Shown here: positions 10,113 through 19,793 of the stretch, in pieces
Numbering within the stretch: position 1 is the stretch's first letter
How the letters are laid out: every line of letters starts with the position of its first letter
Assembly (NCBI RefSeq): GCF_963678635.1
Contig: NC_087062.1
Span: forward strand, 48,035,283-48,099,282
Reading direction: 5' to 3'
Length of the DNA: 64,000 nucleotides
Source: Symsagittifera roscoffensis
Taxonomy: Eukaryota; Xenacoelomorpha; Acoela; Convolutidae
The notes under the pieces: model-generated
What the model was told of the DNA's origin: nothing
Seen by the model: only the letters and a program-made list of their open reading frames with translations
Database searches by the model: none
Program-made: the position numbers and the translations under genes

Positions 10113-10968
10113 GAACTGTAATGTATAATAAATTGTGTTTTTTATGTTTTTGTCTTGTAATTTAATTATTTATCCTCAAAATCATTTTTCATTTAGTATT
10201 GGTGTTAACAGTATGAGTTGGAATAATAGTTTTTCAAGAAATTTAATCTTAAAACTTCACAATAAATTGGGACTTTTTCATTTGTTCTAGAAGAAAAGTC
10301 CCAAAAAATTTCACTAACAATTATAGAATCCCAAAATTTACCAAACTTGCAGAATTTGGACGTAGACTCACAAATATCTCATTTTGAGTGAACTCTGCAT
10401 AATGGTAGAAGGAAATTTCACAGAGAATAAAGATCTGATACCAAAAAAATAGATCTTGTAGAATATCGTAGAAATGGAAATCAATGGAAAAATAATTAAC
10501 TACAAAGAGAAGAATACGATAAATTACCCGATATGCTTCTTTCATTACTAGGTTATGTAGAAACCTTCAAAAATTCTTGCATCATTATTGATGAATGCAC
10601 TGTAGAAAATGAACGTACAGAAATTGAATGAAATTCTAAGAAATTTTGAGATTTTTAAGCAAGATTTCTCATCAAATACATAAAGAAAAAATTTATTTCT
10701 TTGTAACTGTATTGTTTTGGACCCGGACATAAATTTAAAAGAAATGGACCAAAAATTTCCTTTTGGAGGACTAATTGGATACGGAAAGTCCTGTATGGAT
10801 TATATTTTTTTGCAAAGTCCAAAATTTTTAGACTACATGCAATTCTACATGACTCTGCTGGATCTGTGAAATCTACTTCGACAAAAGGACCTGGGTATTA
10901 TTATCTCGCATCTAGTCTCCCCAGTTCATGTTTTCTTGGTCACGTGACTGGAATATTTTACTGTTTAT
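10113..10968. other. Intergenic AT-rich region, no gene recognised
   Basis: Opposite-strand open frames at 10321-10545 and 10548-10730 look like chance frames in AT-rich DNA. The ATG at 10744 begins a short frame with a P-loop-like GLIGYGKS that ends after about 35 residues. The region also holds the hairpin at 10267-10304. Confidence 0.5.
10267..10304. terminator. 11-bp inverted repeat hairpin, possible bidirectional transcript end
   Basis: TTGGGACTTTT (10267-10277) and AAAAGTCCCAA (10294-10304) are perfect inverted arms around a 16-nt loop. The hairpin lies 155 bp after the stop of the upstream gene. The same TTGGGACTTTT word recurs downstream of the major capsid gene (about 16827) and inverted near the polB start (about 5985). 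Confidence 0.45.
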
Positions 10969-11410
10969 ATGTTAAAATATTTGCAATATAGTGAAAACAA
11001 TTTAGTGAAAGAGTTAGGAGTTTATAAGGATGGACAAACTGTAGGATATTCCTTTCTTCCTCCCAAAAAATTCGAACCAACATCCCAAATTTTTTGGTGT
11101 ACACAGCATCTTCATGGAATCAACTGGAGCTGTGGTTACGAAAAATATACTGAGCTTGAAAAAACATTCAACAATCTAGAAGCCACAGAAACGGAATTTT
11201 TTGCAAAAGGTTATGAAAAATGTAAAATTCTGTCAGAATTTTCGCAAACAAAGATTATTAATTTGGATGACTACGCTTGCCCTAAAGTTCAGTTTTTGAT
11301 AAGATGAAGAATATGATTGAAGGTGTAGCAACTACCCATTTCGTCAAGCAAAAACTCTTCACTGAGCAGAAAGAAAAGCATTTGCATACGGAACATGGAC
11401 TCGATGTTTT
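10969..11410 (+). pseudogene. Exonuclease-like conserved mobile-element protein, decayed (P1)
   Basis: The frame from the ATG at 10969 contains LVKELGVY, a YSFLPPKKF strand, FWCTQHLHGINW and a later INLDDYACPKVQF segment. This pattern resembles short proteins in animal Polinton-like elements that look like degenerate RNase H-fold exonucleases; the assignment rests on my recollection of the family. A 5-nt deletion relative to P2 removes the end of the frame at 11307. Beyond it, two in-frame stops interrupt a Cys/His-containing tail that ends about 11410. Confidence 0.5.
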
Positions 11411-11503
11411 TTTAACTAATTGTAAATTATATTAATCTTAATCTATTACCAATTTCAATATTTAATTAAATTTCATTGTCAACTTTTTCTTTTTTGAGTT
11501 GAG

Positions 11504-11778
11504 ATGGTCGATCAATGTGACAAGCCTGTAAATTTAGGAAAAATTTTGTTTTTGATGAAGAAAATCATGAACAAAAATCATGGAAATTGTTTGGACGTAC
11601 ATGTAATAGGTCTCTTTTAGTTTTTTTGTGCCAATTTTTTGTTATAGTTTTGATGCTAGTATGTGCAATCGTTCGAATTATGTTATCCACAACACGTGAA
11701 AATACACTAATTTGGGTAGCTATCTTATCAAGTACAGTCGTTTATATTCTAGCCTCTCCAAAGCTATGGATAAAATAA
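11504..11778 (+). pseudogene. Small integral membrane protein, frameshifted (P1)
   Basis: The gene begins at ATG 11504 with a polar N-terminus, but a 2-nt insertion relative to P4 near 11540 shifts the frame. The remainder (11587-11778) encodes a strong hydrophobic segment (LLVFLCQFFVIVLMLVCAIV) and a second one (TLIWVAILSSTVVYIL) before the end LASPKLWIK. Small proteins of this layout with RSLLVFLCQ-like and LLSS-like segments are common in animal Polintons. The role may be in membranes during assembly or exit. Confidence 0.6.
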
Positions 11779-11791
11779 TATCTACCAAAGA

Positions 11792-12497
11792 ATGAGTTTT
11801 TATTTCCCTAGTTGGACCAAGTGGATCTGGAAAAACTCATCCTAATTTTGATTCATCAAAAATGGGTACTTTTCAACCAGCATTCGACAAACTTTTTTGT
11901 TTTTATCAACATTATCAACCTCTTTATAGTCAAATGCAAAGAAAAAACCTTAAATTTATCCAAGGAGTAAAGTTAGTAAAGTTTGACTTGATTGAAAATC
12001 TCCCCAATAATAGAATTAAGTATTTGCTTATATTTGATGATTCTTGTGAAGAAATTTCAAACTCCAAACAATTTGTAAAAATTGATACTGCTGGGAGACA
12101 CAGGGGGCTGAATACAATATACATCAAACACAATTTATTTCATCAAAGCAAGATAGGAAGAGATTTAGAGTTACAAAACACACACATAGTCTTGTTCAAG
12201 TCGCCGAGGGATGTTTTACAAATCAATACATTAAGTCAACAACTAGGTCTAGGATCTCAATTGAAAGAGTGGTATCAAGATGCATTATCCGTTCCTTATG
12301 GCCATTTACTTATTGATTTAACCCCAAAAACAGTTGATTCACTTAGGTATTGCCCTAATAGTGGCTCAGTTCCAACAAAATTTTTCTTACCAGCTGGAAT
12401 AGAGACAAAGTTTTTGGACAATGAGTACACAATACGTCTCTATTCTCCCAATATTTCAAAAACTTTCCCTAAGTCTTCGAAAACAAGTCATTTTTAA
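11792..12497 (+). pseudogene. A32/FtsK-like packaging ATPase (P1)
   Basis: The frame has a P-loop GPSGSGKT near 11818-11841, Walker B YLLIFDDSCEE near 12029-12061 and a conserved LELQNTHIVLFKSPRD segment near 12167-12214. These are the signatures of the genome-packaging ATPase of Polintons and related large DNA viruses. The only nearby ATG (11792) is out of frame with the P-loop, so a start lesion or slippage is implied. P1 has a 9-nt insertion (KLVK in place of E) and stops at 12497, where P2 and P4 read on through a basic tail. Confidence 0.85.
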
Positions 12498-12693
12498 TCG
12501 CCCAGTAGATTTCATTCAGTTTCTGAGCGAGTGTTTAGTAAACCTATTAGAAGAAGAGCTTCGAGATCTTCGGAAAGAAATTTCAGAATTAACACAAAAA
12601 AGAACTCCTCTACACAAAAGAAGAATTATTTTAAGTTCAACTAAAGGGTTACAATTGATATCTATCATCAGCCTTTTGTCATTAAACGATTGA
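12421..12693 (+). CDS. Conserved 90-aa Polinton protein overlapping the ATPase end (P1)
   Basis: A second frame (+1) starts with ATG 12421 inside the ATPase gene. It encodes a helical segment (FLSECLVNLLEEELRDLRKE) followed by a basic region (TQKRTPLHKRRIIL) and a hydrophobic end. This order of helical, basic and hydrophobic parts matches a short conserved protein found beside the ATPase in animal Polintons, of unknown function and possibly virion-associated. The frame is open in all three copies. Confidence 0.55.
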   Translation: MSTQYVSILPIFQKLSLSLRKQVIFNRPVDFIQFLSECLVNLLEEELRDLRKEISELTQKRTPLHKRRIILSSTKGLQLISIISLLSLND

Positions 12694-12699
12694 GATAGT

Positions 12700-13047
12700 G
12701 TGAAACAGTTTGTTTCAATTCCGTACTCAGTTTATCAATCACAAAGTATTTTTCCAAGAAAACAAAAATTGGAACAAAAAGAAGAAAAAGAGGAGATTGT
12801 ACCAAAAATTTTTGATTCTGTTTACAGTGCTGTAAATGCGAGGTTGAAAACGAGCAACAATAAGCATATTATTGATTTAATTTTGAATTCTCCTAGAATT
12901 AAACTCAGCCAGTCAGACAATATTTTATTAGATAATCGAGATACAAAAGAATCTATTGTAGACTTTGTGTGTGCTCTAAAGCAAAAAAATAGCAAATTTC
13001 CAGATATTTACTTTACTACTTTGGAAGCAACTCAACTTCCTTCTTAA
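12700..13047 (+). pseudogene. Conserved Polinton hypothetical upstream of integrase (P1)
   Basis: An open frame of about 115 codons lacks an ATG; the frame begins after a stop at about 12682 and a GTG lies at 12700 where a start would be expected, so the start was probably lost. The protein is Lys/Glu-rich in its first third (KQKLEQKEEKEE) and ends in a small domain with ILNSPRIKLSQSD. Similar two-part proteins occur between ATPase and integrase in other animal Polintons. Function is unknown. Confidence 0.5.
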
Positions 13048-13266
13048 ATTGCAAAGAAAAAACCTTAAATTTATCCAAGGCGTAGATTTATCCAAGGAAT
13101 ACGAGACTACATATTCCATTGAGATAGTGATCGAGAAGTTGTCTTTTTGTTTTTACATCTGGAAATTCTTTTGTGCATGGACTTTTTCCTTTTTAAAATA
13201 AGTTTGCAATTGAATTTTTACAAAAATTTTTTTGTCCGCGAGGTTCAGATAGTGGTGATATTGAAA

Positions 13267-14236
13267 ATGGAAGTGCAGAGTTTTCTGAGTTATCTTCATT
13301 TTGGATCAATTTCAACAAGAATACCAAAGCAAAAGATACAGGAACTTGGATCCCTTTCAAAATCTGAAAAATTAAGACTAAACAGATTGTATTCTAGGGG
13401 CAGAGCTGCGTACGGTTCTATTCAAAACTTGAGTAAAGCGAGTGGTTTATCAAAAAAGAAAGTAGAGCGTTTTCACAAACCAAGACATCGTATACAAAAT
13501 TTGGTTCACCAATCAGGTCTTTCCGAAGAATTCAAGCGTTTTCTAAATATATCAATGAAATCTGGTGTATGGACTTGGCTTTTGTAGACAAGTTAGCTAG
13601 TCAAAACAATGAAGTCAAGTATTTATTAGGTGCTGAAGAAATTTTTTTGAGATTTGTCAGAGTTGAAACAAAGAAAACAAAGACACTTTACAAGCTTTGA
13701 GAAAACTGATTTCTCGAAAAAACACTCCTGAAAAATTTTAGGAACAGAATATGGGGGAACTTTTAAAAAAATTTGCAAGGAGAGAGAGATTGAAGTTTAC
13801 TCAACAATGAGTGAAACAAAAGCTGCATTTGCAGAGAGAGCAATTCAGTCTTTAAAACATATAATATATCGTTACATTGAAGATCATAGTAAAAAGTTTG
13901 TTCACAAATTGCAGCAATTTGTTTCTACATTGAACTGCCGCAAGAATCTATCAATTGGAAAATCTCCCAGAGATGTGAAAAACAGTGATTTTCTATCAAT
14001 GTTGTATAACAAATCATTCAAGAAATATACTAAACCAAAATTCAAAATTGGTGATAGAGTTAGAATTTCGAAAAAGGATATTTCGTTCCGAAAAGGATAC
14101 CAGCCACAGTTTACAGATGAAATTTTTGAAATTTCGGCAATATCTACAAAACACCTCCTACATACATCATCAAAGATCTCAAAAAAGAAAAAAATATTTT
14201 GGAAAATTTTATGAAAAAGAGCTGAGAAAATGTTAA
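13267..14236 (+). pseudogene. Retroviral-type (DDE) integrase, inactive (P1)
   Basis: This enzyme would insert the element and make 6-bp target duplications. Across three frames it shows an N-terminal helix-rich region (YGSIQNLSKASGLSKKKVE), the first catalytic Asp in WCMDLAF (13572-13574), VKYLLGA, a GTEYGGTF block at 13741 and the Glu in FAERAI (13834-13836). A C-terminal basic domain follows (KPKFKIGDRVRISKKD). The second catalytic Asp, expected two residues before GTEYGG, is missing through a small deletion. Frameshifts lie near 13480 and 13685, and P1 has another near 14195 that spoils the last residues. Confidence 0.87.
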
Positions 14237-14285
14237 GATTAGTGGTAAGTCATTTTTTAAATTGAGTTTCTATCGATCAGTTGTC

Positions 14286-15081
14286 ATGGATTCTTTTACT
14301 ATTAATCTAGTTTCTAATGCTTCTTTTAATTGTTATCCGAATAAATACCGGAACAAATACATCTAAAAGGAGAATGGGAGGTTGCTATTTCAGAAATATT
14401 GTACCCTTTTTTGTACCAAAAGTTACAGAGGGGAAGTTTACTTTCATAGATGGACGAGAAAGTCCTGAGGAAAAAAGAAAGATTCAACCGATGCATATTG
14501 AACCTGGATGGTATCCAAGTATTGTTGATAAAGTTGTAGCCTTGAATGACAAAGTTCGAAAACGTATAGGTGCACAAAAAAATGAATATAACGGAATTTA
14601 TGTATCAGTAGATAAGATTACACAAAAAATTGCCATTCATTTACCTGAGGATCAACCAGTGTTTATAATTCAAATTGCTGATATGAGTCACATTTTGGTT
14701 GTGATTTAGAACAAAATCAGATGTTATAATGAAAAGAAAAGAGCCACATTATCCTCAGTATTTTTACGACATTATGAGAATACATTCCCTAATGATTTAT
14801 AGTGATTTCATAGAATATAATAAAGTAAGCGATACAAAAACTACTTTACTGCGTTGTATTCCTTTCATTTACAAACAAAAAAAAATGGAGACATAATATC
14901 TACAGGACAGTACACAAATTTTTAATCCTTCACAAATCTACAATTTAAAAAATTATTGAAAAAACTCTTTCCACAGCTTAAAATACTACGGGATACTACG
15001 GTTGAAAAAATTCCTTTTGTGTTCGTAGGAATTACACGAGTTGTTCTCTTGTTTCGCAAGATTTCGGATAATCATTTTTGA
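14286..15081 (+). pseudogene. Minor capsid (penton-like) protein, decayed (P1)
   Basis: The gene starts MDSFTINLVSN at 14286 and ends with a VGITRVVLLFRK strand near 15020-15081. In between are WEVAISE-like residues in a shifted frame, TEGKFTFIDG, EPGWYPSIVD and MRIHSLMIYSDFIEY. This matches the conserved protein upstream of the core and major capsid genes in Polintons, generally taken to be the jelly-roll minor capsid or penton. Breaks include frameshifts near 14370 and 14700 and stops after about 14890. Confidence 0.68.
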
Positions 15082-15097
15082 TTTATACTTCACACGA

Positions 15098-15460
15098 AAT
15101 GGTTGCTCAAAGTTCAGCTAATTTTCTTATTTTTCGCTGAGATGCAAGACAGCGTGGAAGAGGTTTCGGTGCTCTTGCACAAACTCTTGGGAGAACTGCA
15201 ATTCCCTTTATTAAAAATTATATAGTCCCAGCTGCAAAAAGAATCGGAGCAGATTTATTTGAAATTGCTGCTCCAGAGATTGGAGAAGTTGTCAGTGGAC
15301 GAAAAAACTCAAAACATTTGCAAAAGATGTTGGAACGAAAACAGTTCAAGAACAGTTGAGAGGTGGAAAAAAGAAATCCAAGCGTAGAACATGAAGAGCC
15401 ATTTCTCGAAAAGTAGTTCAAAAATCATTCGCTCTTGCAAAGACATTTTTGACAAGATAA
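15098..15460 (+). pseudogene. Basic virion core protein (PX-like), frameshifted (P1)
   Basis: The main frame encodes ALAQTLGRTAIPFIKNYIVP and AAKRIGADLFEIAAPEIGE, an amphipathic segment, then a second frame gives a basic stretch GGKKKSKRRT. This composition matches the small DNA-condensing or capsid-interior core proteins of Polintons and adenovirus-related elements. It lies directly before the major capsid gene. Start choice is uncertain, and a frame change occurs near 15330. Confidence 0.62.
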
Positions 15461-15461
15461 A

Positions 15462-16784
15462 ATGAGTGTGAATCAAAGTAGTCATTTTTGGTACGGAGCT
15501 TTTACAAATGCTTCTTTGGAGATTTTTGATAAAGTCACAGTTTTAGAAACAATAATTTCATCATACATACAAGAAGTATTTCCCAGTACTTCTCTAAATG
15601 AAAGCAGTATTGAGTTTGAATTTGAGACGGACCGTAATCTTTATTTGGATATGCGTGATACCCACCTCAGTTTAAAGCTTCAATTATTCAAAGGAAAATT
15701 GCTTGAAGCTTTTAAAAAAGAAAAAGCAGAACATAAAGCAAAATCGGAGGAAGATTCAGATGAGGAACCACAAACCTACTTAACTTATGTAAGCAATCTA
15801 CTACATTCTCTATTCTCCAATTGTGAAGTTTATTTTAATAATAAAATGCTTTACAACGCCAATGGATTATATCCTCATAAAGCACAAATATCGAACAAAT
15901 TCAACTCGTCAGCAGTGAGTAAAAAAGGAATACTTGCTTGTCACGGGTATAGTTTTGAAGAATATCCGGAAGCATTTGATATGTATCCTTTCATTGATAG
16001 AGCAAATGCTTTAAGATCAGGGATAACTTTTTCACTTTATAGCAGGCTAGCCATTGAATTGTTTACTTGTGAAAAATTATTACTACCAAAAACCAAAGTT
16101 CGAATTAAACTAATTCGAGCTGGACCCAATTTTTACATGCTGTCTGATAATCTAAGTGTTAGTCTGAAAATTGTTGATTGTTCACAGTTTACAAGAAGAA
16201 TTTTAGTGGCTGAACCTAATCATCAATATTTGCAATGGAATCTGGAAAGGGAACCTGCTCATTACAATTAAATGGAAACTATAGCAAGAACCTTTATCAT
16301 TCCATCTCGTCAAAACCAGTTTATACAGGAAAATGTTTTCAATAATGCCCCAATCAGAAGGATAGCTGTTGCAATGTTTAAAAATTCGGCTGTTGCGGGA
16401 TCTTTTCATGAAAACCCTTTCAATTATCATTAACTTCATTTGAGAGATCTTAGAATTATTCGGGGCGGCAGAGCAACTATTTCATTAGATACAACTTCTC
16501 CTTGTCGAACTTGTGTTACAACAATGAAAGCAATGCAGTTTAACGAAGATTTTCCAGCACTTCCTATGGAAGATTTTCAAAATCACTATATTCTAGTTTT
16601 CGACTTGACTTCACTACAGGATGCCACTGAACACTTGCATTATCCAGAACTTAGTGTAGAAAGCTTGAGATTAGAAATGTTTTTCCAATTTCCCTTGGAG
16701 CAAGTAACGGAAGTGATAGTCTTGGGAGAAAGTCTATCAAACATTCATATTGACAAACTCGGAACAGTCGCTAAAAATATGTAA
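15462..16784 (+). pseudogene. Major capsid protein (double jelly-roll hexon), two in-frame stops (P1)
   Basis: A single 441-codon frame starts at ATG 15462 and ends at 16784, interrupted only by TAA at codon 270 (16269-16271) and TAA at codon 324 (16431-16433). Typical features are an N-terminal arm, LYLDMRDTHLSLKL, LLHSLFSNCEVYFNNK, a SRLAIELFTCEKLLLP strand and the FIIP...N.F...P.RR...A hinge into the second jelly roll. An acidic, Lys-rich linker sits around codons 84-104. The codon-324 stop is in all three copies; the codon-270 stop is only in P1 and P2. Confidence 0.87.
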
Positions 16785-17125
16785 TTTTTTTGAGTTTTCA
16801 GGTTCCTATAAAAATAGGGTAACTTTTTGGGACTTTTTTTTGTTATTATCTCTGTATTAACTATATTGTTTTTCTGCAGAGCTAAAGCTCCAGAAAAAAT
16901 AGAGAAGGAATGTTGTTTAGTTGAAAACTCGAGACACTTCTTTAACCTAGACTGAAAAACAGTGTTCAATAAACTTTGCCCAATAGATAAAGCTTGTGTA
17001 TGGGACTTTGTTGATTCAATTCCTAAATGGGTTTAAGACACTATTCTTTTTTCTTTTTTATCCTAAAGTACACTATCAAACTATCAATTTCTTTTTTAGC
17101 TTTAAATCAGCCTACAATTGCAAAG
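16785..17125 (+). other. Exon-like open stretch and intron between capsid and protease genes (P1)
   Basis: A TTTTCTGCAG acceptor at about 16870-16879 precedes an open stretch (16880-17033, one internal stop) ending TGG followed by GTTTAAG, a donor-like site. A TTTCTTTTTTAG acceptor at about 17088-17099 then leads into the protease frame. This looks like a small exon plus a 70-bp intron, either a leader exon of the protease or a decayed extra gene. A TTGGGACTTTTTTTT word lies at about 16826-16840. Confidence 0.4.
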
Positions 17126-17524
17126 ATGGATAATTTTTCTCTTTTGCAAATTATTGAAAGAATTCCAGAGCTCAGGTTCAAGTACATGGGATCATACCCT
17201 TCTGACACAGTACCTCAACTAACAAAATACTCTTTTGCAATTATTAACTCAGCCCCAAGCAATGATAGAGGAGAACACTGGATTATGATTGCTCGACTGG
17301 ATAAAAGCTACTACTGTGCAGATTCTTTGGGAAGAAAGAGATCAACTTACCCTTTCTTATCAAAAAAATTCCGACGAATGGCTCCTCGAAAGCTACAAAA
17401 GATTGATAATTTGTTTGGATTTTACGCAAATTATTCAGCATTTCTTCTTTTTAAATTCTTCCAGAAGAATTTGAATAGTGTTCATGATGTGCATGTTTTG
17501 AATTTTATCAGTAACTTTATGTAA
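17126..17524 (+). pseudogene. Adenain-type cysteine protease lacking its catalytic Cys (P1)
   Basis: The 132-residue frame from ATG 17126 has the capsid-maturation protease layout: GEHWIMIARL with the catalytic His, ADSLGRKR with the acidic residue, and a C-terminal FGFYANYSAFLLF helix. In this family the nucleophile Cys stands immediately before that Gly; here the codon is TTT (Phe 97, 17414-17416), and the next position where a second Cys is common is Ala. The open frame therefore encodes a catalytically dead protein. The same change is in P2 and P4. Confidence 0.8.
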
Positions 17525-18339
17525 AAGTAAATTTTTTATTTGTAAGTGTAAAATTTTGTATGTGTTTGAATGTAGTGAATGTTTGATTTTTTATGTAATT
17601 TAACTTTTTAAATTCCTTAATTTTTTTTAGGAAAAGCATTTTCGCAACTAACCTTTTGATGAAATACGGAGAATGATGATGGAATATGAATGTTGTAGTC
17701 CCCCAAATGAAGGAATTAACAATAGAGTAGATAAATTTACGAAAATTGTAACCAACTTCTAGTAAATTGAATAATTTTCTTAAAAGTTTACTTTGAGAAA
17801 GATGGAAAAATTATTATACAAAAACATCAGACCCCCCAAAAAATGATATACTATGTTTTTCTCAATGTAAAATTTTACCGTGGCAGAGCAATTGATAAAT
17901 TGGGATGATAATTTTTTGGAAAATTTGGAAATTCCAAAGAATTTTTTAAGGATTAAAGACAAAGTGATGAAAGAGAACTGAAATGAATCGTAGCAAGAAA
18001 TATGACAGAATAAGTAAACCAGTTGAGGTAAAAAAAAAGTGAGATAATTATGTGAAAAAAGATAAAATAACTCACAAAATCTATAAGTGTAAGATTAATA
18101 ATTGTGAAAAAGATTAAGTGGGATATAAAATAATCAACCGTGAGGAGCTCTCAAGATTCTCCTGATATCGCGTGGAGCGAAATAACTAACCTGTCAAAGA
18201 TAGTCCTCTCTTGACAATTTTCCCCAGATAACCTGAGGGAAAATAAATATCATGAAATAAGAATTTGAAAGATGCTTTCGAGAAAAAAAATTTTCTGTGA
18301 TATTTTAGCTTATGATCCCATACTCCAAATCGAAACTTA
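17525..18339. other. Noncoding AT-rich region inside the right end
   Basis: No supported gene. Minus-strand frames at 17780-17962 and 18186-18395 begin at TTG and look like chance openings. A TTTTTTTTAG acceptor-like site lies at about 17622-17631. The block GTGAGGAGCTCTCAAGATTC near 18140 is unusually GC-rich for this part. Confidence 0.5.
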
Positions 18340-18549
18340 ATTTTGTCGAAACTTACCATCTGAAACTTACCATTCAAAAAAAAGTGTTTTTTCAAGATAA
18401 AAATGTATTTGCAAAGAAAACTTAAAAAAATTTTAAAAAATTTTCTGAAACTTACCCTCTGAAACTTACCATACCGAATTACTGTAACACAAGACAGCCC
18501 TTACATATCACAAACCGTAGAAGTTGACTAAGAAACGCAAGTATTGGCA
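18340..18549. repeat. Subterminal CTGAAACTTACC repeats (P1 right end)
   Basis: The motif CTGAAACTTACC or close variants occurs four times at about 18359-18371 and 18444-18475 and continues within the terminal repeat. Reverse-complement copies (TTTCAGATGGTAAG) sit in the left terminal repeat. Such clustered short motifs near transposon ends often bind the recombinase. Confidence 0.5.
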
Positions 18550-18896
18550 AAATCGAGCTCAAAAAATCTCGGGTACCAAAATTTTTTGGAAAGTTACCAT
18601 CTTATCATCTGAAACTTTACCGTCTTACCATCTGAAACCTACCATCGTAATACAATAGGAATCCCTTCCCTAATGAGTTCCTAATTACCTACAGTGAATT
18701 TCTTATACATAGGGAAATCTATACATGGGAAATTCGGGCGCCGAAAAAATTTTACCATCTGAAACTTACCTTCTGAAACCTCGTATCTTAATACATTGGG
18801 AAACCTATTCCCTATCTTAATACATTGGGAAATCTATAGCCTATGTTAATACATAGGGTTAAGACCGGATACTCTATATCCTATGTTAATACATGG
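18550..18896 (-). repeat. Polinton right terminal inverted repeat (P1)
   Basis: This is the inverted counterpart of 1081-1425. Its outermost part contains two near-palindromes, CCTATGTTAATACATAGG (18840-18857) and CCTATGTTAATACATGGG (18880-18897). The end is fixed by comparison with uninterrupted LINE-A, which resumes as GCGTTTAACATCGAC. Confidence 0.88.
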
Positions 18897-19793
18897 GCGT
18901 TTAACATCGACTTCCCCGAATGGGAGGGACTTAATGACGAGAGGCTTGACGGAAGAAGTGGCTTCAAACCATAACTGGGTAGCGTCTGCGTTAAGCCACC
19001 TGTTCAAAATGGACTGAACATTGTTTTTTTTCGTATCGCAGATGCTTAGACCCGCCGCGGGGAGGAGAACGCAAAACACACTGCTGAGGATAAACATCTC
19101 GATCCAGTTGTCGGTAACCGAAGGATTGTTCTTCAATTTTGCGTAAGTCGAAGAGACTACTCTGGCCCACAGGTTGCGACACCTGACAGGAACGTGCTTT
19201 CTAGTTGGGATCGAAAACTTCTCTATGTCTGTGACCGGAGCCATCGCACTTCAATTCCTGATGCTTGTGGGACTTGACCAACCCCGAAGCACAAACTCCT
19301 ACCTGCAACAGACAGACGGGGCACCCCATGCGGGGTTCAATAGCAGAATGAGAAGCCCAGTTTAAATCAAAAGAAGGAGAAGCACTGTTAAAATCAACAT
19401 TAGAAACATCATTAGAAACAACATTAGAAAGATTAGCATTGACAGAATTGGAGTTTGAAGGCAAACTGTAGCTTGGCGCTGAGTCTAAATTGAGAGCGTC
19501 TATGTGCGGGATGGCTGCTTGAACGTCTATCGTGAGGTCCCCCATGCCTTAAGTAAAGCTGCTATGAGACTGAACTGGAGCTCGCTCCACCAGCAAATCC
19601 GTTGGTAGCTGATTGTTCCGCCATAACACGCGCTTATCGTCTTGCACGCGAACGTGTCGAAGGGAAGACCATTATTGGTTGCAAAGCTTCCACTCGACCA
19701 GGATCTGCGGGTCGTTTGTGTCCAGTACCCGGGTCGCTGTTAATCCCGTAAACCAGGTGGAATTTTGCTCCACGGGTTGTTTGTGCCAGACAT
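18897..19793 (-). pseudogene. LINE-A 5' coding part, interrupted by the Polinton (unit 1)
   Basis: The minus-strand frame begins at ATG 19793 (MSGTNNPW). It continues, with frameshifts, through a Ser/Asn-rich region, a GCPVCLLQVG...KSHKHQ zinc-finger-like cluster near 19320, and a basic domain (KHVPVRCRNLWARVV) typical of the region before the reverse transcriptase in non-LTR elements. It ends at KSLPFGEVDVKR where the Polinton begins. In uninterrupted copies the reading continues into the reverse transcriptase. Confidence 0.75.

Larger units (their letters stand above)
1081..18896 (+). mobile_element. Full-length Polinton/Maverick element (copy P1)
   Basis: This 17.8-kb element is bounded by terminal inverted repeats of about 345 bp. 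It holds the diagnostic Polinton gene set: DNA polymerase B, retroviral-type integrase, packaging ATPase, adenain-type protease, double jelly-roll major capsid protein, minor capsid protein and a basic core protein. Length and gene content match typical Polintons (15-20 kb). The right end abuts LINE-A at GCGTTTAAC, the sequence that is contiguous in the uninterrupted LINE-A copies near 56443 and 59455. The left flank is obscured by the G run, so the expected 6-bp target duplication cannot be checked. Nearly every core gene is damaged. Confidence 0.9.

Noticed and set aside
10321-10730. Two minus-strand open frames
   Set aside because: The first lies in AT-rich DNA without any recognisable motif, the second likewise; similarity between copies only reflects recent duplication.
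10744-10853. P-loop-like GLIGYGKS as a second ATPase
   Set aside because: The frame ends after about 36 codons, lacks a Walker B, and P4 has a stop two codons in.
17780-18395. Minus-strand frames of 60 and 69 codons in the right end
   Set aside because: Both begin at TTG with no upstream ATG and show no protein-like features.
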